Assembly (NCBI GenBank): GCA_023422775.1 | Contig: JAFAGM010000142.1 | Coordinates: 137,560 to 201,559, forward strand | Length of the DNA: 64,000 nucleotides | Origin: Pseudomonadota bacterium | GTDB taxonomy: Bacteria; Pseudomonadota; Alphaproteobacteria; Rhizobiales; Xanthobacteraceae | Direction: 5' to 3' | Shown: positions 44,059-52,411 of the stretch, one piece after another | Position numbering within the stretch: position 1 is the stretch's first letter | How the letters are laid out: each line of letters opens with the position of its first letter | Translations under genes and position numbers: made by a program | Notes under the pieces: generated by a model | The model's input: only the letters and a program-made list of their open reading frames with translations | Databases searched by the model: none | What the model was told of the DNA's origin: nothing

Positions 44059-44999
44059 TGGAAGTTGTCCTTTGAGCGGCTCATGAGATCGATGAACACG
44101 TCCTCCAGCGATGGCTCGCTATCCTGCCAGAGCCTCCCGTCCTTGTTACGATAGGGCGCAATGGTCGCCTCGAGTGCGGATTTGTCGCGCCCGGAGACAT
44201 GCAGGCTGGTGCCGAACGGCGCCACCATGTCGACGCCCGGCTGGCCTGCGAGTTCGGTCGCCAGCCCATTGAGATCGCCGCCCGTGACCGTCCAGGTCGA
44301 GAGCGCCGATTTTTCGATCACCTCCTCGACGGTGCCGTGTGCCAGCAAATGGCCGTAGGCGATATAGGCGATCTCGTGACAGCGCTCGGCCTCGTCCATG
44401 TAGTGGGTCGAGACCAGCACCGTCAGCCCTTCGGCGGCGAGCGCGTGGATTTCGTTCCAGAAATCGCGCCGCGCCTTGGGATCGACGCCGGCAGTCGGCT
44501 CGTCCAGCAGCAGCAATTTCGGATTGGGCAGTGTGCAGGCGCCGAGCGCCAGCCGCTGCTTCCAGCCGCCCGAAAGCTCGCCGGCGAGCTGTTCCTCGCG
44601 GCCGTTAAGGCCGATCCGCCGGATCATGTCGCGTGCCGCGCCTCGCGCGTCGCGCATGCCATAGAGCCGGGCGACGAATTCGAGGTTCTCCCGCACCGAA
44701 AGATCCTGGTACAGGCTGAAGCGCTGCGTCATGTAGCCGACGAGACGCTTGATCTTGTCGGCGTCGCGGCGGATGTCGTAGCCGAGGCAGGTGCCCTCGC
44801 CGGCATCCGGCGTCAGCAGACCGCACAGCATCCGGATGGTGGTGGTCTTTCCGGAGCCGTTCGGGCCGAGGAAGCCGTAGATCGAACCGCGCTTCACCTG
44901 CATCGAGAGGTCACTGACGACCTTATGGCTGCCAAACGACTTCGAGAGGCCCTCGACATTGATTGCGATGTCGGGCGCTGATACAGGTGCGGCATTCAT
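44055..44999 (-). CDS. ABC transporter ATP-binding protein (drug-export type)
   Basis: A 314-residue ATPase with Walker A GPNGSGKT (45-52), signature ELSGGWKQRLALG, Walker B LLLLDEPTAGVDP and the following switch region STHYMDEAERC. The C-terminal 90 residues are the usual DrrA/CcmA-like extension. It overlaps both neighbours by four bases, so expression is tightly coupled with the HlyD lipoprotein and permease. Confidence 0.93.
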   Translation of the reverse strand: MNAAPVSAPDIAINVEGLSKSFGSHKVVSDLSMQVKRGSIYGFLGPNGSGKTTTIRMLCGLLTPDAGEGTCLGYDIRRDADKIKRLVGYMTQRFSLYQDLSVRENLEFVARLYGMRDARGAARDMIRRIGLNGREEQLAGELSGGWKQRLALGACTLPNPKLLLLDEPTAGVDPKARRDFWNEIHALAAEGLTVLVSTHYMDEAERCHEIAYIAYGHLLAHGTVEEVIEKSALSTWTVTGGDLNGLATELAGQPGVDMVAPFGTSLHVSGRDKSALEATIAPYRNKDGRLWQDSEPSLEDVFIDLMSRSKDNFQ

Positions 45000-45781
45000 C
45001 GCTTGCCTGCCACTGGCGTCCGGGGATTCAGGAACACACTGATCGGCTGGCCGACGCGCAAGGCGTCGGGCCGGCTGGGCCGCGCCTGGATCAGGTAGAC
45101 CAGCTTGTTGCGCTCATCGAGGCTGTAGATGACCGGCGGGGTATATTCCGCTGTTGTCGCGATGAAATAGATCTTCGCCGTGAGATCGGTCGCGCAATTG
45201 TCGCAAGTCACCTTCACTTCGTCGCCGATTGACAGCTTCGGCAATTCCGCTTCCGGCACGAAGAACCGCAGCTTCATGTTGCCGGGCGGCATGATCGACA
45301 AGACCGGCCGCTGCGCCTGCACCATCTCGCCTTCGCGGAAATAGATCTGCTGGATGGTGCCGGCGATAGGCGCAGACCCCTTGCGCCGCGCCAGCCGCGT
45401 CTGCGAGGTGTTGACGCGAGCTTCGGCCACGCGCAGTGCAGAAAGCGCGGAGTCATAGTTGGCCTGCGTGCCTGAGCCGGTCTTGCTCAGCGAGGCCGCG
45501 CGATCGTAGGACTGCTGGGCATTGGCGAGCGTGGCATTATTCTGGTAGAGCTCGGCCTGCTGCAAATCGTCGTCGACGGAATAGAGCGGATCGCCGGGCT
45601 TGACTTCGTCGCCCTCGCGCACGTTGAGCTTGATAACGCGCCCGCTTTCGTCCGGGCTGACGAAGATCATGTCGGCCTCGACCCAGCCCTGAAAGCCCGG
45701 GTCCCTGCGTTCCTTGCAACCGGCGAGCACCGAGGCCAGCGCCAACGCGGCCAGGACCGCCAGCGTTCGCGACGAAGTCAT
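44996..45781 (-). CDS. HlyD-family periplasmic adaptor lipoprotein (YbhG-like)
   Basis: A 261-residue membrane-fusion protein. The start has a lipobox LAGC with Cys22, so it is probably lipid-anchored in the inner membrane. GWVEADMIFVSPDESGRVIK and EVKPGDPLYSVDD form the first lipoyl half. QSYDRAASLSKTGSGTQANY is the helical hairpin, and GSAPIAGTIQQIYFREGEMV the second lipoyl half. It links the ABC exporter to an outer-membrane channel not encoded here. Confidence 0.92.
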   Translation of the reverse strand: MTSSRTLAVLAALALASVLAGCKERRDPGFQGWVEADMIFVSPDESGRVIKLNVREGDEVKPGDPLYSVDDDLQQAELYQNNATLANAQQSYDRAASLSKTGSGTQANYDSALSALRVAEARVNTSQTRLARRKGSAPIAGTIQQIYFREGEMVQAQRPVLSIMPPGNMKLRFFVPEAELPKLSIGDEVKVTCDNCATDLTAKIYFIATTAEYTPPVIYSLDERNKLVYLIQARPSRPDALRVGQPISVFLNPRTPVAGKR

Positions 45782-46479
45782 GTCGTCCTCCGTTCGCCAA
45801 AGATCAGATCGAGATGCACTCGAAACATCTCGATCGCGTCCAACGGCGCGTGCCTGCCGAACAGGCTTTGCCAGATCACCGCGATCAGCGCAGGCGCCAC
45901 CAATATCTGCGGAAAGCGCGCCAGGTCCTTCTGCTTGATCTCGCCGCGCGCGATGCCGAGTTCGATCAGCGCGCGCATGCCGGCGAGTCCTCTCGTCACG
46001 ACCTCGCGATAATAAAAATCGGCCACGGCGGGAAATCGCGGCCCCTCGGCCAGGATCAGGCGCACGAGGTCGCCGCGCCGGGTCGTCGCAACTTCCTTGA
46101 TGAGATTTTCCGCAAAACCCTCGATCATGTCGCGAGCCGATGCGCTCGGCGGTGGCGGCGAAGAGCTGAGGCGCACGACCACCGGCACTATGGCCGTCCG
46201 GATCAGTTCCTCGAACAGCGACTCCTTGTCCCTGAAGTGCAGGTAAATCGTGCCCTTGGCGACGCCGGCGCGTTTGGCGACGTCGTCAAGCCGCGTCGCC
46301 GCAAAGCCGCGGGCGATGAACTCGTCCATCGCTGCCTCGATGATCGCCCCTCGCCGCTCGGCCGCGCGCTCGGCGCGATTGGAGGCGGGCTTGGAGGCGG
46401 CCGATCTCCTGGACTCGGGCCGGCGGATCTCCGGCTTCGGAGCGGATTTCCCTGGATTTCTGGAACCTGCCTTTGTCAT
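45778..46479 (-). CDS. TetR/AcrR family regulator of the efflux operon
   Basis: A 233-residue repressor. A basic N-terminal tail (1-40) precedes the HTH domain: IIEAAMDEFIARGFAATRLD, then VAKRAGVAKGTIYLHFRDKE. The rest is the ligand-binding helical domain. It is the first gene of the operon and overlaps the HlyD gene by four bases. A perfect palindrome lies 10 bp before its start codon, so it should repress its own operon until an unknown drug or metabolite binds. Confidence 0.93.
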   Translation of the reverse strand: MTKAGSRNPGKSAPKPEIRRPESRRSAASKPASNRAERAAERRGAIIEAAMDEFIARGFAATRLDDVAKRAGVAKGTIYLHFRDKESLFEELIRTAIVPVVVRLSSSPPPPSASARDMIEGFAENLIKEVATTRRGDLVRLILAEGPRFPAVADFYYREVVTRGLAGMRALIELGIARGEIKQKDLARFPQILVAPALIAVIWQSLFGRHAPLDAIEMFRVHLDLIFGERRTT

Positions 46480-46488
46480 GGTTCATTT

Positions 46489-46508
46489 ATGACTGACTGG
46501 TCAGTCAT
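46489..46508. promoter_or_regulatory. TetR-type operator
   Basis: ATGACTGAC-TG-GTCAGTCAT, a perfect 20-bp palindrome with nine-base arms. The TGACTGAC/GTCAGTCA form is typical of TetR-family sites on efflux operons. It lies 10 bp upstream of the tetR ATG, where it would overlap the promoter or the start of transcription. Confidence 0.85.
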
Positions 46509-46659
46509 TGTCAACACCGACCATCGGATCGGACTTTCACATGGGCGTGACCTCACATCGGCATAGCGCGGCGCAGGCGGTTACGAAGATTTTGCGCGAG
46601 CTTTCAGGACCGTTGCATCCCGCGAACGCGGGGTATCCATCGCGCCGCGGCGCCCCCCG

Positions 46660-46769
46660 GTCGTTGCGAGCCAGCGGGTTGCGCGGAAGCGCGCCCGGCG
46701 GCAGTTCCGCGAAGCAATCCATTCCTTCTTTCATCGCGAGATGGATTGCTTCGCTGCGCTCGCAATGAC
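46660..46769. repeat. Intergenic palindrome, class A, long variant
   Basis: Opens GTCGTTGCGAGCCAGCGGGT and closes GGATTGCTTCGCTGCGCTCG CAATGAC (read continuously). It carries the same ~40-bp insert type as 40354-40459. Confidence 0.85.
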
Positions 46770-46942
46770 GGTGGACCGCCGAAACCTCCGGAGATGAATT
46801 CGCTTCAGCGCAGATCGAGGCTGCCCTTCCCGCACCGTTAGTTGAACGCGGGCTGGACTCGGCACACGATCGGATCGAAGCTTTGCGGCGGAGGAGAAGA
46901 ACCTGGATCGCCCACCACCGACATCAACAACGGAGGTTCGTC

Positions 46943-47170
46943 ATGCCGGATGCCGTCGAAATGAAAGACCATGTCTACAAGATCCTGGAACTGGTCGGGT
47001 CTTCCGAAAAGAGCATCGAAGATGCGGTACAGAACGCCATAACCCGCGCATCAAAGACCATTCGCGACATGAAATGGTTCGAAGTCGTGCAGACCAGAGG
47101 CCACATTGAAGACGGTTCTGTTCGCCATTATCAGGTCACCTTGCGGGTTGGATTTACGCTGGAGAGATAG
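46943..47170 (+). CDS. Dodecin family flavin-binding protein
   Basis: A 75-residue cytosolic protein: KILELVGSSEKSIEDAVQNA, then ITRASKTIRDMKWFEVVQTR and a beta-strand tail. Dodecin forms a 12-mer shell that stores riboflavin or FMN; the Trp in MKWFEV stacks on the flavin. A CGGAGG site precedes the ATG at 46943, which is preferred over 46883. Confidence 0.93.
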   Translation: MPDAVEMKDHVYKILELVGSSEKSIEDAVQNAITRASKTIRDMKWFEVVQTRGHIEDGSVRHYQVTLRVGFTLER

Positions 47171-47348
47171 TTCTCGGCGAGCCGCAGGGCGAACTGGGGT
47201 GCGCGATGCGCGCACTTGACGAGAACTCTTGTTCGATGCTCCGACGGATGAACCTGTATCGGCAACCGGCGCATCCCGGCTTGGCTGGTAGCGCGCCGGG
47301 AACGTTCAAGGCGACACAGCGTTTTTATGTTGGAGTGGAGGCTCCCTC

Positions 47349-47555
47349 ATGAGTAACGAGCCGAATAGCTACCGTACCGCTGTCATACTGTTCGCCGTTG
47401 CGGTGATCGTCGCAATGCTCGCTGCACTCGTCACCACGATCGAGCGGATCGATACGAGAACGGCCAGCAACGAGAGCCCTCCCGGCACGACGGGCCTCGC
47501 CAAGCCGCACCCGCCACTGGACCGCGCTCCGGGCAAGCCGATAGTCGGGAATTGA
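47349..47555 (+). CDS. Small single-pass membrane protein
   Basis: A 68-residue protein. A TM at about 10-30 (AVILFAVAVIVAMLAALVTT) is followed by a polar, Pro-rich tail. A TGGAGG ribosome site stands just upstream of the ATG at 47349. Function unknown. Confidence 0.6.
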   Translation: MSNEPNSYRTAVILFAVAVIVAMLAALVTTIERIDTRTASNESPPGTTGLAKPHPPLDRAPGKPIVGN

Positions 47556-47788
47556 GTGGCCGCTTTCCTTGCCGGGGAATCGGCCGCATGCTTCTGGCGC
47601 GCCAATGACGATCGGCGGAATGGGTCCGCCTGCTCCGGCGCGCTTCCAACGTGGCCCCTTGGGCAAGCGAGTCGTCCGATCGACAAGCGCCCGACCTCGC
47701 AGTCGCCAGGCTCTTTCCATCGTTGCCATTATTTCTGCACTATTTGAGCAGCAGATAAACCAATCTAGCGCTTTGGGGAGGACTCGCT

Positions 47789-48418
47789 GTGACGAAGTCC
47801 GGAATGGCGTTAATGCTCGTGGGGATGCTCGGGTCTGTGCTCGGCGGTTGCATGCAAGCGACGCTGGCACCGGTATCCAATGCCAATCTATCATCAAGGG
47901 ACCGGCAGTTGCTTGCCCGCGCGCCTTACGCGCGGGCAAGCATCCCCGAGACCTATCGCCGACACATTGTCGACTACACGCGCAAGGAGCAGCCGGGGAC
48001 GATCCTGGTCGATACCAATGCACGTTTCCTCTATTACGTCATGCCGGGCGGAAAAGCGGTACGCTACGGTGTGACCGTAGGCGAGGAAGCGCTGGCCTGG
48101 TCCGGCATCGCCACGATTGGCAAGACGGCCGAATGGCCGGACTGGATTCCGACGGAGGAGATCCAGGAGCGGCTTGGCCCCTATCCGAAACGCGTCGCCG
48201 GAGGTCCCGCGAATCCGCTGGGAGCGCGGGCGATATACCTCTACCAGGGCAACAGGGACACCCTGTATCGCATCCACGGCACCAATCAGCCCGAATATAT
48301 CGGCCATGCCATCTCGTCCGGCTGCATCCGCATGACCAACGAGGATGTCATCGATCTCGTCAACCGGGTGAAGCCCGGCGGGATCGTCGTCGTCCTCCCG
48401 CCGGGCCGCAGCGCCTGA
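47789..48418 (+). CDS. L,D-transpeptidase (YkuD domain) lipoprotein
   Basis: A 209-residue protein. The start has a lipobox VLGGC with Cys21, so it is probably lipid-anchored. The YkuD domain (about 60-205) has the catalytic motif HGTNQPEYIGHAISSGCIRM, with His and Cys nucleophile. It forms 3-3 crosslinks in peptidoglycan or attaches outer-membrane proteins. It starts with GTG at 47789 behind a strong GGGGAGGA site. A perfect hairpin follows at 48459. Confidence 0.92.
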   Translation: MTKSGMALMLVGMLGSVLGGCMQATLAPVSNANLSSRDRQLLARAPYARASIPETYRRHIVDYTRKEQPGTILVDTNARFLYYVMPGGKAVRYGVTVGEEALAWSGIATIGKTAEWPDWIPTEEIQERLGPYPKRVAGGPANPLGARAIYLYQGNRDTLYRIHGTNQPEYIGHAISSGCIRMTNEDVIDLVNRVKPGGIVVVLPPGRSA

Positions 48419-48458
48419 GAGAAGACCTGTCGCGGGGGGAATCGCGGTTCACCACGGT

Positions 48459-48489
48459 CCTTCGATTCCGATCAGTTCGGAATCGAAGG
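48459..48489. terminator. Perfect 13-bp hairpin behind the L,D-transpeptidase gene
   Basis: CCTTCGATTCCGA-TCAGT-TCGGAATCGAAGG, 40 bp behind the stop. There is no clear U-tract, so it is either a rho-independent terminator of weak form or a stabilising stem-loop. Confidence 0.5.
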
Positions 48490-48688
48490 CTCAGGTTTGA
48501 CCTTGACGCACGTTCATCAGGCATCAAAGTCCGAGTTCCAATCCGTTGCATTCTGGCGACACTTCCCGAAAAAATAGTCATCCCATCACTCTGCGTCATT
48601 GCGCGATTCCGTATTGATCCGAAAGATCGGCCCCGTCGCACGCTTGGCTGGGCAGTGCGGCTCCGGTTGAGTCTTTGGAGGCAACGGG

Positions 48689-49897
48689 ATGAAGAACCCG
48701 CAGCGAATTGCGCAAGTGACGTCGCTACTGTGCGGAGCCGCCGTGCTCTCGGGCTGGGCCATCGCCGGGCTTGCAGGCGTCGGTTCGGCCCGCATCGAGA
48801 ATGCCGCCGGTGCCCTGCCGATCGAGATTCGCCACCCACCACCTCTCGTCGCCGAGCAACGCGCTGACAAACCGCAGGCAGTGAGCGACGCCGCTGTCGT
48901 CAGCGCCGACGCAGTGACGATCACAGAACCCGTCATGAAGATGGCCGCCAGCACGACGGTGGTGGCTTCGGCCGATCCGTCTATCATGGTCGAGACTGCG
49001 TCTTCCGATCCATCACCGGTGCTACCGCCCGAAACACCGTCCCAGCAGGTGGCGGCCGCGAGCACGGCTGATCTGTCGTCAGACGAGATCAAGGACGCCC
49101 CGGCGAGCACGATCGAGATCGTCGACGAGTGCCTGGTGGTGGACATCTGCATCGACCGATACCTGTGGGCGCTCTACCAGCGAACGCCCAAGCAGGACAC
49201 CATGAAGGTGCAGGAGAAGCGGAAAGTCACCATCCAGGTTACCGTCAAGAAGAAGCGCAAGAAGATAACCGTCAGCAAGGTCGTCACGCGGACTTTCACC
49301 AAGCTCGTTCCCCAGGACTTCACGTGGAAGGATCCGCACGCGGCCGAGAAAATCGGCATGCCGATGATGGAATACGTGATCGGAGGCATGGACCGGGGCT
49401 TCAAGCTGAAACTCTTCCATACGCTTTATGCGGCCGAGCAGGCCGGGCTGCAGCCTGGCATCACCAGCGCGTTCCGCGATGACTACCGCCAGTCGATCGC
49501 AAGCGGCCTGAAGGCGGCGAGCAACAGGTCATATCATGGCGGCAGTTCCCGCGGCGGCTATGGTCACGGGGTTGCGGCCGATGTCGTGAGCGTCAGGGGC
49601 AGGACGAAGGCGGAGCGATGGGTTTCCACTGAAGCCTTGTGGAAATGGATCGACGAACACGGCAAGGAGTATGGAATCGGGCGTCCGTATCTCGATAGAG
49701 ATCCGCCGCATGTGGCGCCGATCGACGGCAAGGAATACGCCTCGCGCCGCGGCGGCGCGAAAGCTCAACACGCGCACGCGGACGTGAAGAAGAGCAGGCA
49801 GGTGGCTGCGCGGGCCGATCGCAGCGCGAAGCGAACCGCTTCGGCGCAGCGTCGCAAACCCGGCGTGCAGGTTGCGCGCGCCCAGGCCCGGAACTGA
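48689..49897 (+). CDS. Exported M15-like (D-Ala-D-Ala carboxypeptidase-type) protein
   Basis: A 402-residue protein. A signal anchor lies at residues 8-32, followed by a ~110-residue Ala/Val/Ser-rich linker and a basic beta segment (KVTIQVTVKKKRKKITVSKV). The C-terminal M15-type domain (about 220-355) has ITSAFRDDYRQSIASG, YGHGVAADVV and DPPHVAPID, giving the His, Asp and His zinc ligands. A basic tail ends the protein. It probably trims cell-wall peptides. The basic stretch and long linker are unusual. A GGAGGCAACGGG site precedes the ATG. Confidence 0.75.
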   Translation: MKNPQRIAQVTSLLCGAAVLSGWAIAGLAGVGSARIENAAGALPIEIRHPPPLVAEQRADKPQAVSDAAVVSADAVTITEPVMKMAASTTVVASADPSIMVETASSDPSPVLPPETPSQQVAAASTADLSSDEIKDAPASTIEIVDECLVVDICIDRYLWALYQRTPKQDTMKVQEKRKVTIQVTVKKKRKKITVSKVVTRTFTKLVPQDFTWKDPHAAEKIGMPMMEYVIGGMDRGFKLKLFHTLYAAEQAGLQPGITSAFRDDYRQSIASGLKAASNRSYHGGSSRGGYGHGVAADVVSVRGRTKAERWVSTEALWKWIDEHGKEYGIGRPYLDRDPPHVAPIDGKEYASRRGGAKAQHAHADVKKSRQVAARADRSAKRTASAQRRKPGVQVARAQARN

Positions 49898-49912
49898 CCG
49901 CGTCAACCAGGC

Positions 49913-49931
49913 GCGCCGGCTTTGCCGGCGC
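49913..49931 (+). terminator. Hairpin behind the M15-like gene
   Basis: GCGCCGGC-TTT-GCCGGCGC, an eight-pair GC stem 16 bp behind the stop. Only two T follow, so it is a weak candidate terminator. Confidence 0.45.
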
Positions 49932-49948
49932 TTCCACCAATTCTGAAC

Positions 49949-50008
49949 AACTCACTTGATGGCAATTCGCTTGATGGCAATTCACTCGATGGTAATTCAC
50001 TTGGCAAA
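49949..50008. repeat. 15-bp tandem repeat at the sorB 3' end
   Basis: Units of the type AATTCACTTGATGGC at 49949, 49964 and 49979, with a partial fourth at 49994. The last unit overlaps the final codons and stop of the cytochrome gene, so the repeat probably grew out of that gene end. Confidence 0.85.
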
Positions 50009-50347
50009 CGGGTTCACCCAGCCTCCCCGGCCCGTCGGCGCACGTGGCGGATAGGCCGCCTCGAGATAGTTCAGCACCGTCTCGCGGTCCTTGCCGTCGA
50101 GCGGAGGCATGTTGTGGCGGCGGACCATCAGGTTGATGGAATCCTCCCATTGCGCGCGCGTCATTCCCTGCTGCGCCACCAGCTTGAAGCCGTGGCAGGC
50201 GGTGCAGGCGTAGAAGGCCTCATCGCGGCCCACGCCGGCGGCAAACTCCTCCGGGCTTTCGTCGCGCGGCGTGAAGGTCGTTTGCGCAATGGCCGGCGCG
50301 ATCCACAGCAGTCCGGCCATTGCGATCCACGCGAGACGCTGCATCAT
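49997..50347 (-). CDS. sorB: Cytochrome c subunit of sulfite dehydrogenase
   Basis: A 116-residue periplasmic protein with a signal peptide (cleavage near AIAQ, residue 22). The heme site is C48-T-A-C-H52. NMPPLDGKDRETVLNYL holds the distal Met ligand region. It takes electrons from the molybdenum subunit encoded just upstream, whose stop overlaps this start by four bases. The pair oxidises sulfite to sulfate in the periplasm. Confidence 0.88.
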   Translation of the reverse strand: MMQRLAWIAMAGLLWIAPAIAQTTFTPRDESPEEFAAGVGRDEAFYACTACHGFKLVAQQGMTRAQWEDSINLMVRRHNMPPLDGKDRETVLNYLEAAYPPRAPTGRGGWVNPFAK

Positions 50348-51642
50348 CCCACCAGCACCGCGACGCGATGCATGGCGTTGCCGCCATAGCCTTGCGGATT
50401 CCAGAAGCCGGCCTGATGCGGCTGCATCGCCCCCTTTGAATCGGTGGCGCGCGCCCAGATTTCGAAATAGCCGTCGGAAGGCAGCTTCACGGTCGCGGTC
50501 CAGCGCTGCCAGTCATATTTGTTCTTCGGCTTCTCGAGTTTGGCCCGCTGCCAGCTCGCGCCGAAATCGGTCGAGACATCGACCTGCTTCACGGTGAGAT
50601 CGCCGGCCCAGGACGCGCCGCGCAGTTTCAGTTCCTTGGTGCCGGTGGCGAACTTCGCGCCATTGGCGGGCTTGCTGATGATCGAGCGCACCGGCATTGA
50701 CTCGAGAATCCTGAAATTCGCCGGATCGCCCTTGCCGCCGGGCACCATCGGCTTGATGGCGGTGCGGTAGGAGAATTCCGTCATCCCGGGACCGTCATGC
50801 TCCTTGTCGCGGATGGTGATCCGCGTCAGCCACTTCTGCGAGGCCGAGCCCGCCCAGCCCGGCACCACCAGGCGCACCGGCCCGCCATGGATGTTCGGCA
50901 GCGGCTGGCCGTTCATGCCCCACACGATCAGGGTGTTCGGGTCCATCGCCTTCTCGATGCGCACGCCGCGCGAAATGGTCGGCTTGCCGGCGTCTCCCGA
51001 CAGATGCAGATCGGCGGCGTAATGTGCCGTGTATTTCGCGCCCGGCTTCAGGCCGGCCTTCCTGAGCACATCGGCGAGCGGCACACCGGTCCATTCCGCG
51101 CAACCCGCGCCGCCATTGGTCCACTGGTTGCCGCGCGCCGGCGGCGAGAAACCCGAACGCCCGTTGCCACCGCACTCCAGCACCATGCGCCGCGTCACCG
51201 CCTTGTATTTCGATTTCAGCTCGCCGAGCGTGATCTCGATCTTGTTGTTGACCTCACCGTCGATGGTGATTTTCCAGGCGTCGGGATTTTTGGTCTCCTC
51301 CGGTATCTGCCCGTTGTTGCGGATGTAGAATTTCTCGATCGGCGTAGTGTCGTCATCGAGCAGGCTTTCGGGCGTCTCGGCCACCAGCGGCTTTTCGCCG
51401 AGCACGACGAGCCCTTCGTTCTTGCCGGGAAACTTGAGGAGCTGCGGTCCTTTCGCCGCGGCGGGCGCGGCAGCCGGAGCCGCCTGGGCATGCGCTCGAG
51501 GTATTCCGTCGCCACTTCCAGGGAGCGGCAGCGCGCCGCCGATGATCGCGCCAGTCGCAGCCAAACCCGAATTGCCCAAAAATCTGCGGCGGCTGACATC
51601 CAAAGTGTTGCTGTTCGCCGAGTTCCCCTCGTCGCGCACCAT
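50344..51642 (-). CDS. sorA: Sulfite dehydrogenase molybdopterin subunit
   Basis: A 432-residue periplasmic enzyme. A Tat signal SRRRFLGNSGLAAT (17-30) fits export of the folded MoCo enzyme. Cys157 in LECGGNGRSGF is the molybdenum ligand of the sulfite-oxidase family. A C-terminal Mo-co dimerisation domain (about 290-430) follows, with KQVDVSTDFGASWQRAKL. It is co-expressed with sorB through a four-base overlap. A GGGAGGAA site precedes the ATG at 51642, so the extension to 51762 is rejected. Confidence 0.92.
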   Translation of the reverse strand: MVRDEGNSANSNTLDVSRRRFLGNSGLAATGAIIGGALPLPGSGDGIPRAHAQAAPAAAPAAAKGPQLLKFPGKNEGLVVLGEKPLVAETPESLLDDDTTPIEKFYIRNNGQIPEETKNPDAWKITIDGEVNNKIEITLGELKSKYKAVTRRMVLECGGNGRSGFSPPARGNQWTNGGAGCAEWTGVPLADVLRKAGLKPGAKYTAHYAADLHLSGDAGKPTISRGVRIEKAMDPNTLIVWGMNGQPLPNIHGGPVRLVVPGWAGSASQKWLTRITIRDKEHDGPGMTEFSYRTAIKPMVPGGKGDPANFRILESMPVRSIISKPANGAKFATGTKELKLRGASWAGDLTVKQVDVSTDFGASWQRAKLEKPKNKYDWQRWTATVKLPSDGYFEIWARATDSKGAMQPHQAGFWNPQGYGGNAMHRVAVLVG

Positions 51643-51762
51643 TGTATTCCTCCCTATGCCCGCTCCCGGGCTTTGATTGCCGGATTTCCCTCCGGAAAGC
51701 CGACAGGCAGGAGTATTTGCGCTTTGCTGGATTGCCGCAAGACCACTGCGGCGTTCTGCCAA

Positions 51763-52290
51763 TCAGAAGCAGGCGCCGAGAATTCTGATGCGGCAGGATT
51801 GAACGGTTGTCTTCTGCTTTGCCGCAGCTGCTGTCTTCCTGGCTGCCGCACCAGCCGGCTTTTCGTAATCGCCCGCGATCACCATCGCCCAATAGGTGCG
51901 CGAGCTCGGGCTTCTGGCACTGGCAACGCCGACGCGGGAAGCCTTATGGAGCAGCAGGTTCTTTCGATGGCCCGGTGAGTCAATCCACTGGCCGAGCGTC
52001 TTCTGGAAACTATCGTAACCGTAGGCGATATTTTCCGCAGCCCGCCCCGCCTTCGCGGGCGCGACCCGCGAGTTGAAGGATCCGAGGACTTCGTGGTCAA
52101 GTTTTTCCCTGGCAGCCATCGCCTTCGCCTGATCCAACGCAATGCGGTTCAGCGTTGAATCCATGGTGACCCGCCCCTCCCCTTGCTTGAGACGGAAATC
52201 GGAAATCAGTTCTGCGGGAGACGCCGCCAGTGCCTGCAGGCTGCCAAAAATCAGCGGCAAGGATAGCAAAATGGCCAAAAGTCTTTTCAT
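51763..52290 (-). CDS. Exported CAP (SCP/PR-1) domain protein
   Basis: A 175-residue secreted protein. A signal peptide (LLAILLSLPLIFGSLQALA) is cut near residue 22. The CAP fold includes LNRIALDQAKAMAAREKLDH and RAAENIAYGYDSFQKTLGQW, with a typical His/Glu pocket, and SPGHRKNLLL. The tail is basic and ends with Cys residues. The CAP fold binds lipids or peptides; the role in bacteria is poorly known. The ATG at 52290 is chosen because it starts the signal peptide. Confidence 0.85.
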   Translation of the reverse strand: MKRLLAILLSLPLIFGSLQALAASPAELISDFRLKQGEGRVTMDSTLNRIALDQAKAMAAREKLDHEVLGSFNSRVAPAKAGRAAENIAYGYDSFQKTLGQWIDSPGHRKNLLLHKASRVGVASARSPSSRTYWAMVIAGDYEKPAGAAARKTAAAAKQKTTVQSCRIRILGACF

Positions 52291-52411
52291 CGCCCCGATG
52301 AAGCTCCCCGAAATTATTCTGCGTAAGGCGCCGCCCAATCATCGTTGCCGGCTGACGCAGAATAGCTTTTCTGTTCAGACTATCAAATATCGCGGAAAAT
52401 GAGGTTTGGAG

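Larger units (their letters stand above)
46480..46942. other. Gap between TetR operon and dodecin
   Basis: 463 bp without a gene. It contains the TetR operator (46489-46508) and a long class A palindrome (46660-46769), then 170 bp leading to dodecin. Confidence 0.6.

Noticed and set aside
47206..47352. 48-codon frame overlapping the start of the small membrane protein at 47349 by four bases
   Set aside because: The overlap looks like coupling, but the sequence is unlike a protein, and the downstream gene has its own strong ribosome site.
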